Of a DNA stretch of 64,000 bases, positions 1 through 9,153 are shown piece by piece. The translations under genes and the position numbers were made by a program. Every line of letters begins with the position of its first letter. The stretch's first letter is position 1. The notes below the pieces were generated by a model. It did not search any database and was not told where the DNA came from. It saw nothing but the letters and a program-made list of their open reading frames with translations. The stretch lies in contig NZ_PZZM01000001.1 of NCBI RefSeq assembly GCF_003046175.1, forward strand, positions 5,406,774 to 5,470,773. The letters are read 5' to 3'. This stretch comes from Bosea sp. 124. GTDB taxonomy: Bacteria > Pseudomonadota > Alphaproteobacteria > Rhizobiales > Beijerinckiaceae.

Positions 1-2010
1 CAGGTGGCGCACGCCGTCCTTGTCGACGAAGCCGTCCTCGAAGGACTTCTTGGCGTTGTCCCAGGCCCCGCCGCCCGAGGTCATCGAGATCGCGACGAAG
101 ATGCCGGTGACGATGACGCCCATGAGCATGGCGCCCACCGCAGCAAACGCCTGGTTCTTGCCGGCGATGGCATTGATCGCAAAGAAGGTCACGATCGGCG
201 CGAGCACAGGCAGCAGCGAGGGCACGATCATCTCCTTGATCGCGGCCTTGGTCAGCAGGTCGACGGCGCGGGCATAGTCCGGCCGCTCCGTGCCGTCCAT
301 GATGCCGGGCTTCTCCTTGAACTGGCGCCGGACCTCCTCGACGACGGAGCCCGCCGCGCGCCCGACAGCCGTCATGCCCATGCCGGCGAAGAGGAAGGGG
401 ATCAGGCCACCGAGCAGCAGGCCGACGACGACATAGGGGTTGGACAGCGAGAAATCGACCGTGACGCCCTTGAAGTACTGGAACGTGGTCGAGCCCGCCT
501 TGTTGGCCTCGCCGATGAAGAAGTTCAGATCCGAGGTGTAGGCCGCAAAGAGCACCAGGGCGCCGAGGCCGGCGGAGCCGATCGCATAGCCCTTGGTGAT
601 CGCCTTGGTGGTGTTGCCGACGGCGTCGAGCGCGTCGGTGGAGTGGCGCACCTCCTTGGGCAGGCCCGCCATCTCGGCGATGCCGCCGGCATTGTCCGTG
701 ACCGGGCCGAAGGCGTCGAGCGCCACGACCACGCCGGCCAGCGCCAGCATCGCGGTGGTGGCGATGGCGATGCCGAACAGGCCGGCGAGGCCATAGGAGA
801 CGATGATGCCGGCGATGATCACGATCGTCGGCAGCGCAGTCGATTCCAGCGAGACCGCGAGGCCCTGAATGACGTTGGTGCCGTGCCCGGTCACCGAGGC
901 CTGCGCGATCGAGACGACCGGGCGCTTGCCCGTGCCGGTGTAGTATTCGGTGATGACGACGATCAGCAGCGTCACGGCGAGCCCGACGAGCGCGCAGGCG
1001 AAGAGCCCGCCCGAGGTGAAGGTGACGCCCTGCCCCGTGGTGAAGGAGGCCGAGAAGCCGCCGAACATCACGTAATTCACGGCGGCGATGGCGCCGACCG
1101 AGAGCACGCCGGCGGCGATGAAGCCCTTGTAGAGCGCGCCCATGATCGACTGGTTGGCGCCGAGCTTGACGAAGAAGGTGCCGATGATCGAGGTGACGAT
1201 ACAGGCCGCGCCGATCGCCATCGGGTAGAGCATCATCGTGCCGAGCGTCGCCTGACCGGCGAAAAAGATGGCGGCGAGCACCATGGTCGCGACCAGCGTC
1301 ACCGCATAGGTCTCGAACAGGTCGGCCGCCATGCCGGCGCAGTCGCCGACATTATCGCCGACATTGTCGGCGATGGTCGCCGGGTTGCGCGGATCATCCT
1401 CGGGGATGCCAGCCTCGACCTTGCCGACGAGGTCGGCGCCGACATCAGCGCCCTTGGTGAAGATGCCGCCGCCGAGACGGGCGAAGATCGAGATCAGGGA
1501 GGCGCCGAAGCCGAGAGCGACCAGCGAATCGATGACGACGCGGCTGGACGGGCTGAAGCCGAGCATGGAGGTCAGGACGCCGTAATAGACGGCGACGCCG
1601 AGCAGGGCCAGGCCCGCCACCAGCATGCCGGTGACCGCGCCGGCCTTGAAGGCGACGTCGAGGCCGTCCCCCAGCGACTGCATGGCGGCCTGGGCGGTGC
1701 GGACATTGGCGCGCACCGAGACGTTCATGCCGATGAAGCCGGCCAGACCCGAAAGCACCGCGCCGATCAGGAAGCCGATGCCGACCCATTTGCCGAGCAG
1801 ATAGATCAGCACCACGAAGAGAACCGCGCCGACGATCGCGATGGTGACGTACTGACGCTTGAGATAAGCCTGCGCGCCTTCAGCCACCGCTGCGGAAATC
1901 TCCTGCATGCGCTGATTGCCGGCATCACGCTTCATCACGTCCGCATAGGCCCAGACGCCGTAGGCGATCGATAATGCACTGAGTAAGATGATGATGAGCA
2001 GAGTGGACAT
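1..2010 (-). CDS. hppA: Membrane-bound proton-pumping pyrophosphatase, 3' end outside window
   Basis: Hydrolyses pyrophosphate and couples this to proton export across the inner membrane. Read on the minus strand from the ATG at 2010, the frame is open for 670 codons to the window edge with no stop, so the C-terminus is missing. AGGA lies seven bases before the ATG. The protein opens with a hydrophobic helix ([18 protein letters not shown]) and is membrane segments throughout. It has the acidic substrate loops typical of the family, including [20 protein letters not shown]. The motif [10 protein letters not shown] has Lys and Thr at the two positions that separate K+-independent from K+-dependent enzymes, so this should be the K+-independent H+ pump. 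That subtype call rests on known family diagnostics. Family and start are secure. Confidence 0.96.
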   Translation of the reverse strand, partial: MSTLLIIILLSALSIAYGVWAYADVMKRDAGNQRMQEISAAVAEGAQAYLKRQYVTIAIVGAVLFVVLIYLLGKWVGIGFLIGAVLSGLAGFIGMNVSVRANVRTAQAAMQSLGDGLDVAFKAGAVTGMLVAGLALLGVAVYYGVLTSMLGFSPSSRVVIDSLVALGFGASLISIFARLGGGIFTKGADVGADLVGKVEAGIPEDDPRNPATIADNVGDNVGDCAGMAADLFETYAVTLVATMVLAAIFFAGQATLGTMMLYPMAIGAACIVTSIIGTFFVKLGANQSIMGALYKGFIAAGVLSVGAIAAVNYVMFGGFSASFTTGQGVTFTSGGLFACALVGLAVTLLIVVITEYYTGTGKRPVVSIAQASVTGHGTNVIQGLAVSLESTALPTIVIIAGIIVSYGLAGLFGIAIATTAMLALAGVVVALDAFGPVTDNAGGIAEMAGLPKEVRHSTDALDAVGNTTKAITKGYAIGSAGLGALVLFAAYTSDLNFFIGEANKAGSTTFQYFKGVTVDFSLSNPYVVVGLLLGGLIPFLFAGMGMTAVGRAAGSVVEEVRRQFKEKPGIMDGTERPDYARAVDLLTKAAIKEMIVPSLLPVLAPIVTFFAINAIAGKNQAFAAVGAMLMGVIVTGIFVAISMTSGGGAWDNAKKSFEDGFVDKDGVRHL

Positions 2011-2252
2011 TCGGTTTCCTGACCTTGAGCTTTCGACCCGCGGGAAGACTTTTTGCTCCCCTTAGACTTCTTGGACGTCGAAGACATGAAACGCCGGGCC
2101 CGAAAGCTCGCACCCGCATGCGCCTCGTCAACGTCGGCCGAATTTGTGCCAAGTTTCCGACAGAATCGCAAATGCCCTGTTTGCGTTTTGGTCCAGTTGG
2201 AAGCTTGCTCGGCTCCTGCCATCCGACGCGTGCATTGCGCGCCGGAACCGCC

Positions 2253-3050
2253 TCACAAGATCACGTCGCGGTTGACGTTCTTGTAGAGCAGGTAGCAGGC
2301 ATCGCCGAAGCCGGTCGGATAGAATTGCTGCGGGCAATAGCCGCCCATCCAGATGAAGTCCTGCGCCCAGATCTCGTGCCAGTCGCGGCCGAGAAAATAG
2401 AGCCCCTGCCCTTCGAGCATGTAGAGCCCGTGCTCCATCACATGGGTCTCGACATCGGGGAAATAGGCGCCCGGCTTGAACCACATCAGGTTCATCTCGA
2501 AATCGAAGCGCAGGTCGCCATAGGGCAGCAGGAACTGGAAGCCGCGCCCCTCCATGCCGGTGTGGTTGGTGACGGGGACGGCATCCCGATGCGAAAGGAT
2601 GGGGTCTGGCACGGCGAGCCCGGCAGCGGGTGCATAACGCTTGCGCAGGGCGAGGATGCGGACGGGCTCGGCGCCGTCATTGCGCAGGCTGAAGGCGGTG
2701 CCCGGCGGGACATAGGCGAAGCTGCCTTCCCCGAAGGCCGCCGAGGTCCCGCCCATCGCGAAGGCGGCCTCTCCGGAGAGGCCGTAATAGAAGTGCTGGA
2801 TGCCGTCCTCGGCGAAAGGTGCGCGCGTGCCGCCGCCCGGCGCGATCTCCAGCACATATTGCGCAAAGGCGGCACCGAGCACGGGCGCGGCGAGGATGCG
2901 CGCGATCGTCTTGTCGAGATGCGGCAGGCGGCTGACCAGGACGCCTTCCGGCGGCATGAAAGCGTAGTTCGGCGCGACCACGCCGCGGTTATGGCCGATC
3001 GCGCCGACGGCGGGCCTGCCGGCGGTCTGGGGAAGCTGGTGGGGGCGCAT
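2253..3050 (-). CDS. allE: (S)-ureidoglycine aminohydrolase, bicupin
   Basis: Predicted to release ammonia from (S)-ureidoglycine to give (S)-ureidoglycolate in allantoin (purine) breakdown. The 265 aa length fits the family. Two cupin halves are visible: an N-terminal one with PPEGVLVSRLPHLD and APFAEDGIQHFYYGLSGE, and a C-terminal one with the metal-site region DVETHVMEHGLYMLEGQG followed by DWHEIWAQDFIWMGGYCPQQFY, which is very characteristic of UGHY proteins. The opening AVGAIGHNRGVVAPNYAFMPPEG is also family-like. It sits 51 bp downstream of an MFS gene on the same strand, so the two may be co-transcribed. No other allantoin genes are in the window. The 242 bp between this gene and hppA (2011-2252) should hold the hppA promoter, but I cannot point to convincing -35/-10 boxes. 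Confidence 0.9.
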   Translation of the reverse strand: MRPHQLPQTAGRPAVGAIGHNRGVVAPNYAFMPPEGVLVSRLPHLDKTIARILAAPVLGAAFAQYVLEIAPGGGTRAPFAEDGIQHFYYGLSGEAAFAMGGTSAAFGEGSFAYVPPGTAFSLRNDGAEPVRILALRKRYAPAAGLAVPDPILSHRDAVPVTNHTGMEGRGFQFLLPYGDLRFDFEMNLMWFKPGAYFPDVETHVMEHGLYMLEGQGLYFLGRDWHEIWAQDFIWMGGYCPQQFYPTGFGDACYLLYKNVNRDVIL

Positions 3051-3101
3051 CTATCTCTCCTGCCAAGTCGCCGGTTCGAGCAAGGATCGGGCCGGCAAGC
3101 G

Positions 3102-4307
3102 TCAAGCCGGAATGGCGCGCTTGCCCGATGCCTGCCAGGCGACCAGTGCCAGGGCGACCACCACCGGCGGGAAGACCAGCCAGTTGACGCTGTTCCAGCC
3201 GCCGGCATGGAGCAGGCCCCCCGACGAGAAGGATGCGATGGCGACCGAGCCGAAGACGAGGAAGTCGTTGGCGGCCTGGACCTTCACGCGCTCCTCCGGC
3301 CTGTAGCAGTCCGTGACGAGCGCGGTGGCGCCGATGAAGCCGAAGTTCCAGCCGACGCCGAGCAGAATGAGCGCGAGCCAGAAATGGGCGACGCTGAGGC
3401 CCGACAGCCCGACGACCGCCGCGAGAGCGGTCAGCAGCAGCCCCGCCATCGTGACCCGCGCCTTGCCGAAGCGGGCGATCAGCCGCCCGGTGAAGAAGCT
3501 CGGCCCGAACATGGAGAGCACATGCCACTGGATGCCGAGCGCGGCGTCGCCGACCGAATGGCCGCAGCCGATCATGGCCAAAGGCGCCGCCGTCATCAGA
3601 AAGCTCATCAGCCCATAGGTGACGAGGCCCGCCGTGACCGAGGCGATGAATTTCGGTTGCCGCATGATCTCGGCCAGCGGACGGCCGCCGGCCGAGGCGA
3701 GCTTGGCGACCGGCGGGGCGCGCAACTGCAGGATCACCAGCATGGCGAGCAGCGCGAGGCAGCCCTGGGCGAGGAAGCTCGCCGCGAAGGGGGCGTCGGG
3801 GGTGAGATCGCGCGTCCAGTAGACGGTCTGCGGCCCGATGATGCCGGCGGCAATGCCGCCGATCATGACCCAGGAGATCGCGCGCGGCCTGAAGCTCTCG
3901 GTCGCGGCATCGGCCGCGGCGAAGCGGTAGCTTTGCACGAAGGCGCCGTAGAGGCCGCATGCGAAGGTGCCGAGGCAGAACAGCCAGAACAGGCGCGCGC
4001 TGGTGCCGGCGGCCGCGATGCTGGCGGCCGTGGCGCCGATCAGCGTGCCAAGCAGATAGCCGTTGCGACGCCCCAGCCGCCGCATCAGCATCGCGGCGGG
4101 GATGACGCCGCAGGCGATGCCGAGCTGCATCAGGCTGACCGGGACAGTGGCGAAGGTCTGGTCCGTGACGAGCTGCGAGCCGACGATGCCGCCCAGCGAG
4201 ATGACGATCGGGGGGCTCGAACCGCCCAGTGCCTGGGCGCAGGCGAGAACCACGGAATTGCGCTTGGCTAGCGCATCGCCGTCACCGACCGGAACATGCT
4301 GGTTCAT
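3102..4307 (-). CDS. MFS transporter
   Basis: A 401 aa integral membrane protein of the major facilitator superfamily with about 12 hydrophobic segments. The loop between helices 2 and 3 holds MRRLGRRNGYLLGTLIGA, which matches the family's conserved G-x-x-x-D/N-R-x-G-R-R-style cytoplasmic loop. A second positively charged loop, GRLIARFGKARV, is at mid-protein. The substrate cannot be read from sequence. Its position just upstream of ureidoglycine aminohydrolase suggests uptake of a purine-derived compound, but this is inference only. The N-terminus MNQHVPVGDGDALAKRNS is a plausible cytoplasmic leader. Confidence 0.85.
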   Translation of the reverse strand: MNQHVPVGDGDALAKRNSVVLACAQALGGSSPPIVISLGGIVGSQLVTDQTFATVPVSLMQLGIACGVIPAAMLMRRLGRRNGYLLGTLIGATAASIAAAGTSARLFWLFCLGTFACGLYGAFVQSYRFAAADAATESFRPRAISWVMIGGIAAGIIGPQTVYWTRDLTPDAPFAASFLAQGCLALLAMLVILQLRAPPVAKLASAGGRPLAEIMRQPKFIASVTAGLVTYGLMSFLMTAAPLAMIGCGHSVGDAALGIQWHVLSMFGPSFFTGRLIARFGKARVTMAGLLLTALAAVVGLSGLSVAHFWLALILLGVGWNFGFIGATALVTDCYRPEERVKVQAANDFLVFGSVAIASFSSGGLLHAGGWNSVNWLVFPPVVVALALVAWQASGKRAIPA

Positions 4308-4349
4308 GCGTCTGCCGCCCTCGACGAGGCGACGCTTCGAGGGTCGCCT

Positions 4350-5336
4350 TCAAAAATGAGCGAAAGAGCCCCGCGCGAAGCTGCGCGCCCTGCCCCGTTC
4401 GCGATATGTCGCCACGCCGGCCGCATCGGTCACCCGACCAATCCCGGTCAGCGCGATTCCGGCAGCCTGCGCCGCCGCGACCATAGCAGGATATTCTCCC
4501 TCCGAGGCCGTGCAGAGAATTTCGTAGTCGTCTCCGCCGGTCCAGGCCAGTTCCGCCAGTGCGGGATCGGCCATGATCGCAGCGCGCGCCGGCTCCGAGA
4601 GGGGGACGGCGTCGAGGTCGATCTCGGCGCCGACGCCGGAGGCCTTCAGCAGCTTGGCGAGGTCGCCGACGAGCCCGTCAGAGACGTCCATCGCGGCCGA
4701 GGCATGGGTCTGAAGCCCGGCAGCAAGCGCAAGGCGCGGCTGCGGATGCAGATAGCGATCGGCCAGGAAGGCGCGCTCCGTCTTGCCCAGACGCGCGACC
4801 CAGCCCGGCTTGTCGGGACCATGCACCTTCAGGCCCAATGCGCCGTCGCCGATCGTGCCGGAGACGAGGATCAGATCGCCAGACCTGGCGCCGGAGCGCG
4901 GCACCATGCGGCCGGCCGGCACGCTGCCGAAAGCGGTGATCGAGAGGGTGAGCGGCCCCGGCGTCGCAACGGTGTCGCCGCCGATCAGGGGGCAGCCGCT
5001 CCCGGTCGCCATACCGGCGAGGCCGGCAGCAAAGCCTGACAGCCATGCTTCGTCCCAGCCCTTCGGCAAGGCGAGCGAGAGCACGAAGCCTTCCGGTTTC
5101 GCGCCCTTGGCGGCGAGGTCCGACAGATTGACCGCCAGCGCCTTGCGGGCGATCGAGCCCGGCGGATCCCCGGGGAAGAAATGCACGCCGGCGACCAGCG
5201 CATCTACCGTCACGACGATCTCATAGCCTCGCGCCGGCCTGAGCAGCCCGGCATCGTCGAGAAGCCCGAGCCCGCCAGGACCGGCGATCGGAGCGAAGTG
5301 ACGGGCGATCAGTTCGAATTCGCCGGGGCGTTCCAT
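4350..5336 (-). CDS. thiL: Thiamine-monophosphate kinase
   Basis: Phosphorylates thiamine monophosphate to thiamine pyrophosphate with ATP, the last step of cofactor synthesis. The start MERPGEFELIARHFAPIA at 5336 matches the usual ThiL opening; the frame extends eight codons further to 5360. Visible motifs are the Mg2+/ATP region LLDDAGLL, the acidic TVDALVAGVHF, the conserved LAVNLSDLAAKGAKP, LIGGDTVATPGPL, and AMDVSDGLVGDL, followed by EIDLDAVPLS and the C-terminal GGDDYEILCTA. The order is that of the AIRS/PurM-like fold. Length of about 328 aa is normal. It lies downstream of nusB, as in many alphaproteobacteria, but a repeat element separates the two. Confidence 0.96.
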   Translation of the reverse strand: MERPGEFELIARHFAPIAGPGGLGLLDDAGLLRPARGYEIVVTVDALVAGVHFFPGDPPGSIARKALAVNLSDLAAKGAKPEGFVLSLALPKGWDEAWLSGFAAGLAGMATGSGCPLIGGDTVATPGPLTLSITAFGSVPAGRMVPRSGARSGDLILVSGTIGDGALGLKVHGPDKPGWVARLGKTERAFLADRYLHPQPRLALAAGLQTHASAAMDVSDGLVGDLAKLLKASGVGAEIDLDAVPLSEPARAAIMADPALAELAWTGGDDYEILCTASEGEYPAMVAAAQAAGIALTGIGRVTDAAGVATYRERGRARSFARGSFAHF

Positions 5337-5381
5337 GTCCGCTGCCATTTGAACCGCCACAGATCACCACATGCGCCGCGA

Positions 5382-5485
5382 CATCCCGGACAAGCGGCGA
5401 AGCCGCGCCGATCCGGGATCCATCGTCGAGCGCAGTTCCCTACGATGGATCCCGGAGCTCCGCTTCGCTGCGTCCGGGATGACGG
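5382..5485. repeat. Dispersed palindromic intergenic repeat, copy A
   Basis: Fills the thiL-nusB gap. ATCCCGGA (5383-5390) pairs with TCCGGGAT (5412-5419), the inner GGATCCAT (5416-5423) pairs with ATGGATCC (5445-5452), and a second ATCCCGGA (5449-5456) pairs with TCCGGGAT (5473-5480) before GACG. The arms overlap, so more than one fold is possible. Related copies are at 21.4, 33.6, 46.0 and 51.3 kb. Confidence 0.8.
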
Positions 5486-5511
5486 CCGTGTTTCATAACG
5501 CCTCTGACCGC

Positions 5512-5979
5512 TCACGCCGCCGGGGCGTCGAACTCGTCGGAGCGGAAATCGCGGGCGAGCTTGTCGAGAACGGCATTGACCATGCCGATCTCCTCGCCCT
5601 CGTAGAAGGCGCGCGCGACCGCGACATATTCGGAGATCACGGCGCGGGCCGGCACATCCTTGCGGAAGCCCAGCTCATAGGCGCCGGCGCGGAAGATGGC
5701 GCGGACCACGGCCTCGACCCGCTTCAGCGGCCAACCCTCGGCCAGCAGATCGTCGACCGCGCGGTCGACCAGGCGCTGCTCGCGCACGACGCCGCCGAGC
5801 AGATCCCGAAAGAAGGCGATCTCGGCCTTGGGAAGCTCGATGTCCTCGACCTCCTTGCCGATCCAGAAGGCCTCGAACTCGGCCATGGCCTCGACCACGC
5901 CGCGTCCGCCAATCTCCATCTCGTAAAGCGCCTGCACGACCGACAGGCGCGCGCCGCGCCGCAATTCGGCCCGGCTCAC
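5512..5979 (-). CDS. nusB: Transcription antitermination factor NusB
   Basis: An RNA-binding antitermination factor that works with NusE at boxA sites, mainly in rRNA transcription. The 155 aa all-helical protein starts at a GTG (5977-5979) whose last two bases lie in the ribH stop, a four-base GTGA overlap that implies translational coupling. Family features are [21 protein letters not shown] at the N-terminus, then [29 protein letters not shown], and the conserved C-terminal [20 protein letters not shown]. The frame stays open upstream into ribH, so a longer computed frame exists, but the family start is the GTG. Last gene of the nrdR-rib-nusB block. Confidence 0.96.
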   Translation of the reverse strand: MSRAELRRGARLSVVQALYEMEIGGRGVVEAMAEFEAFWIGKEVEDIELPKAEIAFFRDLLGGVVREQRLVDRAVDDLLAEGWPLKRVEAVVRAIFRAGAYELGFRKDVPARAVISEYVAVARAFYEGEEIGMVNAVLDKLARDFRSDEFDAPAA

Positions 5980-6485
5980 GTCGACTGCTCCCCAAGCGAT
6001 CGCTTGTAGCGCAGCACCGCCAACGCCGCTTCCGCAGCGCCACCGCCCTTGTCCATCTCCGAGCGGTTGGCGCGGGCCCAGGCCTGTGCTTCGGTCTCGA
6101 CGGTGAGGATGCCGTTGCCGAGCGGCAGCGCAAAAGCGACGGAGAGATCCATCAGGGCGCGCGAGCTTTCGCCGGCGACGATGTCGTAATGGCCGGTCTC
6201 GCCGCGGATGACGGTGCCGAGCGCGATGACCGCCTCGTAAGGATCGACAGCCTCGTCGGCGGCGCGCAGGCCAATGACGATAGCGGAGGGAATTTCGAGC
6301 GCGCCGGGCACGGTGACGACATCGACGCGGCATTCGGCCTTGTCGAGCACGGCGAGTGCGCCCTCGAGCAGCTCATCAGCCAGCTTGTCGTAGAAGCGCG
6401 CCTCGACGACGAGCACGCGGGCGCCGTCCAGCGGGACGGCAGGAGTTGCGGCCTGTTCAGCCGATATCTGCCGGGGTCCGGCCAT
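5976..6485 (-). CDS. ribH: 6,7-dimethyl-8-ribityllumazine synthase
   Basis: Condenses 5-amino-6-ribitylaminouracil with 3,4-dihydroxy-2-butanone 4-phosphate, the penultimate step of riboflavin synthesis. 169 aa. Seen in the sequence: [19 protein letters not shown], the substrate loop [27 protein letters not shown] (with the catalytic-loop His), and [22 protein letters not shown]. All are diagnostic. It ends in a GTGA overlap with nusB and lies 42 bp downstream of riboflavin synthase, consistent with one transcript. Confidence 0.97.
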   Translation of the reverse strand: MAGPRQISAEQAATPAVPLDGARVLVVEARFYDKLADELLEGALAVLDKAECRVDVVTVPGALEIPSAIVIGLRAADEAVDPYEAVIALGTVIRGETGHYDIVAGESSRALMDLSVAFALPLGNGILTVETEAQAWARANRSEMDKGGGAAEAALAVLRYKRSLGEQST

Positions 6486-6527
6486 GGTTCTTGTCCTTGT
6501 CGAATAGTATGAGGGCGCTGGTTAGAC

Positions 6528-7169
6528 CTAGCCGCGCGCCTCCGCAAGCCGCGCGGCATAGCGCGCCATCAGATCGACCTCGACATGGACGGGATCGCCC
6601 TCCTTTCGCTGCCCCCAGGTGGTGACGGCGAAGGAATGCGGGATCAGCAGCACGGTGAAGACATCGTCCGCGACAGTGTTGACCGTCAGCGAGGTGCCGT
6701 CGAGGCAGATCGAGCCCTTGGCGGCAATGAAGCGCGGCAGGCCTTCAGGCGCGCGGATGTGGAAGCGGGCGGTCGCGCCCCAGGGCTCGTCCGGGTCGGG
6801 CGCGATCGGCTCGATCTTCAGGATCTGGCCGACGCCGTCGACATGGCCGGTGACGAGATGGCCGCCGAGCTCGTCGCCGACCTTGAGCGAGCGTTCGAGA
6901 TTGATCGCCGTGCCCGGCTCCCAATCCCCGACCTTCGTCTTCGCAAGGGTCTCGGCGGCAGCCTCGACCTGGAAGATGCAGCCGGGCTCGCCGTCCTCGC
7001 GCGGCCGCAGGGCGGTAACCGTTAGGCAGACGCCGCCGCAGGCGATCGAGGCGCCGATCTCGATGCCCGCGGCCTCATAGGGGCAGGCGATCGCGAGGCG
7101 CTTCAGGCTCGGACCCTTGCGTTCGGCCTCGACGACCTTGCCGATGGCGGTGACGATGCCGGTGAACAT
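6528..7169 (-). CDS. ribE: Riboflavin synthase, alpha chain
   Basis: Dismutates two lumazine molecules to riboflavin. 213 aa. It starts [14 protein letters not shown], the family hallmark, with a duplicated lumazine-binding barrel: first half with SIACGGVCLTVT, second half with SICLDGTSLTVNTV. The link LERSLKVGDELGGHLVTGHVDGVG between them is also characteristic. Its ATG shares one base with the ribD stop (TGATG), so translation is probably coupled. The frame is open upstream through ribD, but the MFTGIV start is certain by family. Confidence 0.97.
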   Translation of the reverse strand: MFTGIVTAIGKVVEAERKGPSLKRLAIACPYEAAGIEIGASIACGGVCLTVTALRPREDGEPGCIFQVEAAAETLAKTKVGDWEPGTAINLERSLKVGDELGGHLVTGHVDGVGQILKIEPIAPDPDEPWGATARFHIRAPEGLPRFIAAKGSICLDGTSLTVNTVADDVFTVLLIPHSFAVTTWGQRKEGDPVHVEVDLMARYAARLAEARG

Positions 7170-8314
7170 CAGCCTGTCCTCGTGAAATGCTCGAAACGGT
7201 CGCGACCGATGAAGCCGGTCTCGACGCGGGCGTAAACATCGCCATCCGCCAGCAGCGCGGCAAGGGGAGGACGCACGGCGATAATGCCGGGCTGGCCCAG
7301 CGCGTTCGGGGAGGTCGAGACGATGACCTCGTCGAGAAGGCCGGCGAGCGCGAGCTTCTCGGCGACGGTCGGCCCACCTTCCGAGAAGATGCGCGTCAGG
7401 CCGCGCGTGCCCAGCAAGTGCAGCGCCTCGGCGAGGTCGAGATGGCCGTCGGCGCCGGCGGAAACTCGCATCACCTCGACGCCCGCAGCAACCAGTTCCA
7501 GCTCGCGCTCGACCGGCGCTGCTTCCGTCGCGATGACCCAGACCGGGACCTCGGCTGCGGTCTTCACCAGCTGCGAGGACAGCGGCAGGCGCAGTTGCGA
7601 ATCCAGCACGATCCGGATCGGCGAGCGTGCCGCCATGCCCGGCAGGCGTACGGTCAGCAAGGGATCGTCGGCGAGCACGGAACCGATGCCGAGCATGATC
7701 GCATCGTGATGGGCACGCTGGAGATGGACCCAGCCGCCGGCCGCCGGACAGGAGACCGCGAGCCGCGAGCCGCCCGGCCCACCGGCATATCCGTCTGCCG
7801 TCCGCGCGATCTTGAAGGTCACCATCGGCCGGCCTTGCGTGACGCGCAGGACATGGCCGCGATGGATGCGCTGCGCCTGATCTTCGAGCACGCCGGTGGT
7901 GACCGCGATACCCGCCGCCCGCAACAGCGCGAAGCCGAGCCCCCGGAACAGCGGGTTCGGGTCCGCCATGGCGCAGACGACCCGCCGGACACCGGCGAGG
8001 ATGGTGCGCTCGACGCAAGGCGTCGCGGCGCGGATGGTACGATGCGAGCAGGGTTCGAGGGTGACGTAGAGCGTGCCTCCGGCCGCCGCATTCGGGCCGG
8101 CGCGGTCGAAGGCGTTGGCCTCGCCATGCGGCCTGCCGCCGGGTTGGGTGTGCCCGCGCGCGACGATGACCGGACCGTCCGGCGTTGCCTGCGTCACCAG
8201 CGCGCCGACGCAGGGGTTGGGCCAGGTCGTGCCCTGCCCGCGCGCGCCGAAATCGAGCGCCTGACGAATGAAGGCTCGGTCGATCGCGGCCGGCTCGCGG
8301 CCTGGATCAGTCAT
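7169..8314 (-). CDS. ribD: Bifunctional diaminohydroxyphosphoribosylaminopyrimidine deaminase / 5-amino-6-(5-phosphoribosylamino)uracil reductase
   Basis: Carries out the second and third steps of the riboflavin pathway. 381 aa from the ATG at 8314 ([15 protein letters not shown]). The N-terminal deaminase domain has the zinc signature [11 protein letters not shown] and [20 protein letters not shown]. The C-terminal reductase domain starts near residue 150 with [18 protein letters not shown] and contains [17 protein letters not shown] and [18 protein letters not shown]. Its start lies eight bases inside the end of nrdR, and its stop overlaps ribE by one base. Confidence 0.96.
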   Translation of the reverse strand: MTDPGREPAAIDRAFIRQALDFGARGQGTTWPNPCVGALVTQATPDGPVIVARGHTQPGGRPHGEANAFDRAGPNAAAGGTLYVTLEPCSHRTIRAATPCVERTILAGVRRVVCAMADPNPLFRGLGFALLRAAGIAVTTGVLEDQAQRIHRGHVLRVTQGRPMVTFKIARTADGYAGGPGGSRLAVSCPAAGGWVHLQRAHHDAIMLGIGSVLADDPLLTVRLPGMAARSPIRIVLDSQLRLPLSSQLVKTAAEVPVWVIATEAAPVERELELVAAGVEVMRVSAGADGHLDLAEALHLLGTRGLTRIFSEGGPTVAEKLALAGLLDEVIVSTSPNALGQPGIIAVRPPLAALLADGDVYARVETGFIGRDRFEHFTRTG

Positions 8315-8804
8315 CGGCACGGGCTGGCGGCGGCGGGCTTTCGCCCTCCTCCTCATCGCTGCTGAGCTGGCCGAGGATTTCCTCGAAGTCGCGGGCCTCG
8401 CGGAAATTCTTGTAGACCGAGGCGAAGCGGACATAAGCGACATCGTCGAGCGACTTCAGCCCCTCCATCACGAGTTCGCCGATGGTCGAGCTCGCAATCT
8501 CGCCCTCGCCGGAACTTTCGAGCTGGCGCACGATGCCGTTGACCATGCGCTCGATCCGCTCGGGAGCGACGGGGCGCTTGCGCAGCGCGTGTTCGATCGA
8601 GGTCTGGAGCTTGTCACGGTCGAAGACGGTGCGGCGGCCGGAGCGTTTGACCACGGTCAGCTCGCGCAACTGCACGCGCTCGAAGGTGGTGAAGCGGCCG
8701 CCGCAATCGGGGCAGACGCGCCGGCGCCGGATCGAGGCGGAATCGTCGGTGGGGCGGGAATCCTTCACCTGCGTGTCGAGGGAGCCGCAATAGGGGCAGC
8801 GCAT
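8307..8804 (-). CDS. nrdR: Transcriptional repressor NrdR
   Basis: A zinc-ribbon and ATP-cone repressor of ribonucleotide reductase genes that senses (d)ATP. 165 aa. The zinc ribbon is [18 protein letters not shown]...[14 protein letters not shown] (CxxC...CxxC). The ATP-cone begins [18 protein letters not shown] and runs to about residue 140, followed by an acidic/proline tail. Two in-frame ATGs are adjacent (8807 and 8804). AAGGA lies eight bases from the second, which I chose. It is the first gene of the nrdR-ribD-ribE-ribH-nusB run, a common order in alphaproteobacteria. Confidence 0.96.
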   Translation of the reverse strand: MRCPYCGSLDTQVKDSRPTDDSASIRRRRVCPDCGGRFTTFERVQLRELTVVKRSGRRTVFDRDKLQTSIEHALRKRPVAPERIERMVNGIVRQLESSGEGEIASSTIGELVMEGLKSLDDVAYVRFASVYKNFREARDFEEILGQLSSDEEEGESPPPPARADD

Positions 8805-8807
8805 CAT

Positions 8808-9153
8808 GCGAATCCTTGGACCTGCCGGGCGGACGATGCCGTCCGGCCCTTCATTGCCTCAGCGCCCGTGTCGCAGGCCAGCGAAAAAGATACCGGCTGC
8901 TTGAACCTCGGCTCGCCTCGCGACGACCAATCCGGGGATCGTCACCTTCGGCGAAGCCGAGCTTCTATCATGGCGCGAAGCGGGAGCAACGCGGGGCCGC
9001 CTGCTGCGACCTCCCCGTTCCTGCCTTCGCAATGGCGGACCCGCGACCTGCAATCGCTTGCCGCCAGTCGCTGCAGGCAACCGAGCAGCGCATTGCGTGT
9101 CGCGATGTAGCTGCTGAATTTCCCCCGGGGAAGAAAGCAACAGGAAGCACATC
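8808..9153. other. Intergenic region between divergent nrdR and orphan gene
   Basis: A 346 bp divergent spacer. No convincing small gene, tRNA or terminator is seen. It should hold the promoters of nrdR (leftward) and the 9154 gene (rightward). The only firm site is AGGAA about ten bases before the ATG at 9154. Confidence 0.5.

Noticed and set aside
4..1974. A 656-codon open frame on the plus strand over hppA
   Set aside because: It is the antisense shadow of the pyrophosphatase gene: Asp/Arg/Gly/His-rich low-complexity sequence with no recognisable domain, as expected opposite GC-rich coding DNA.
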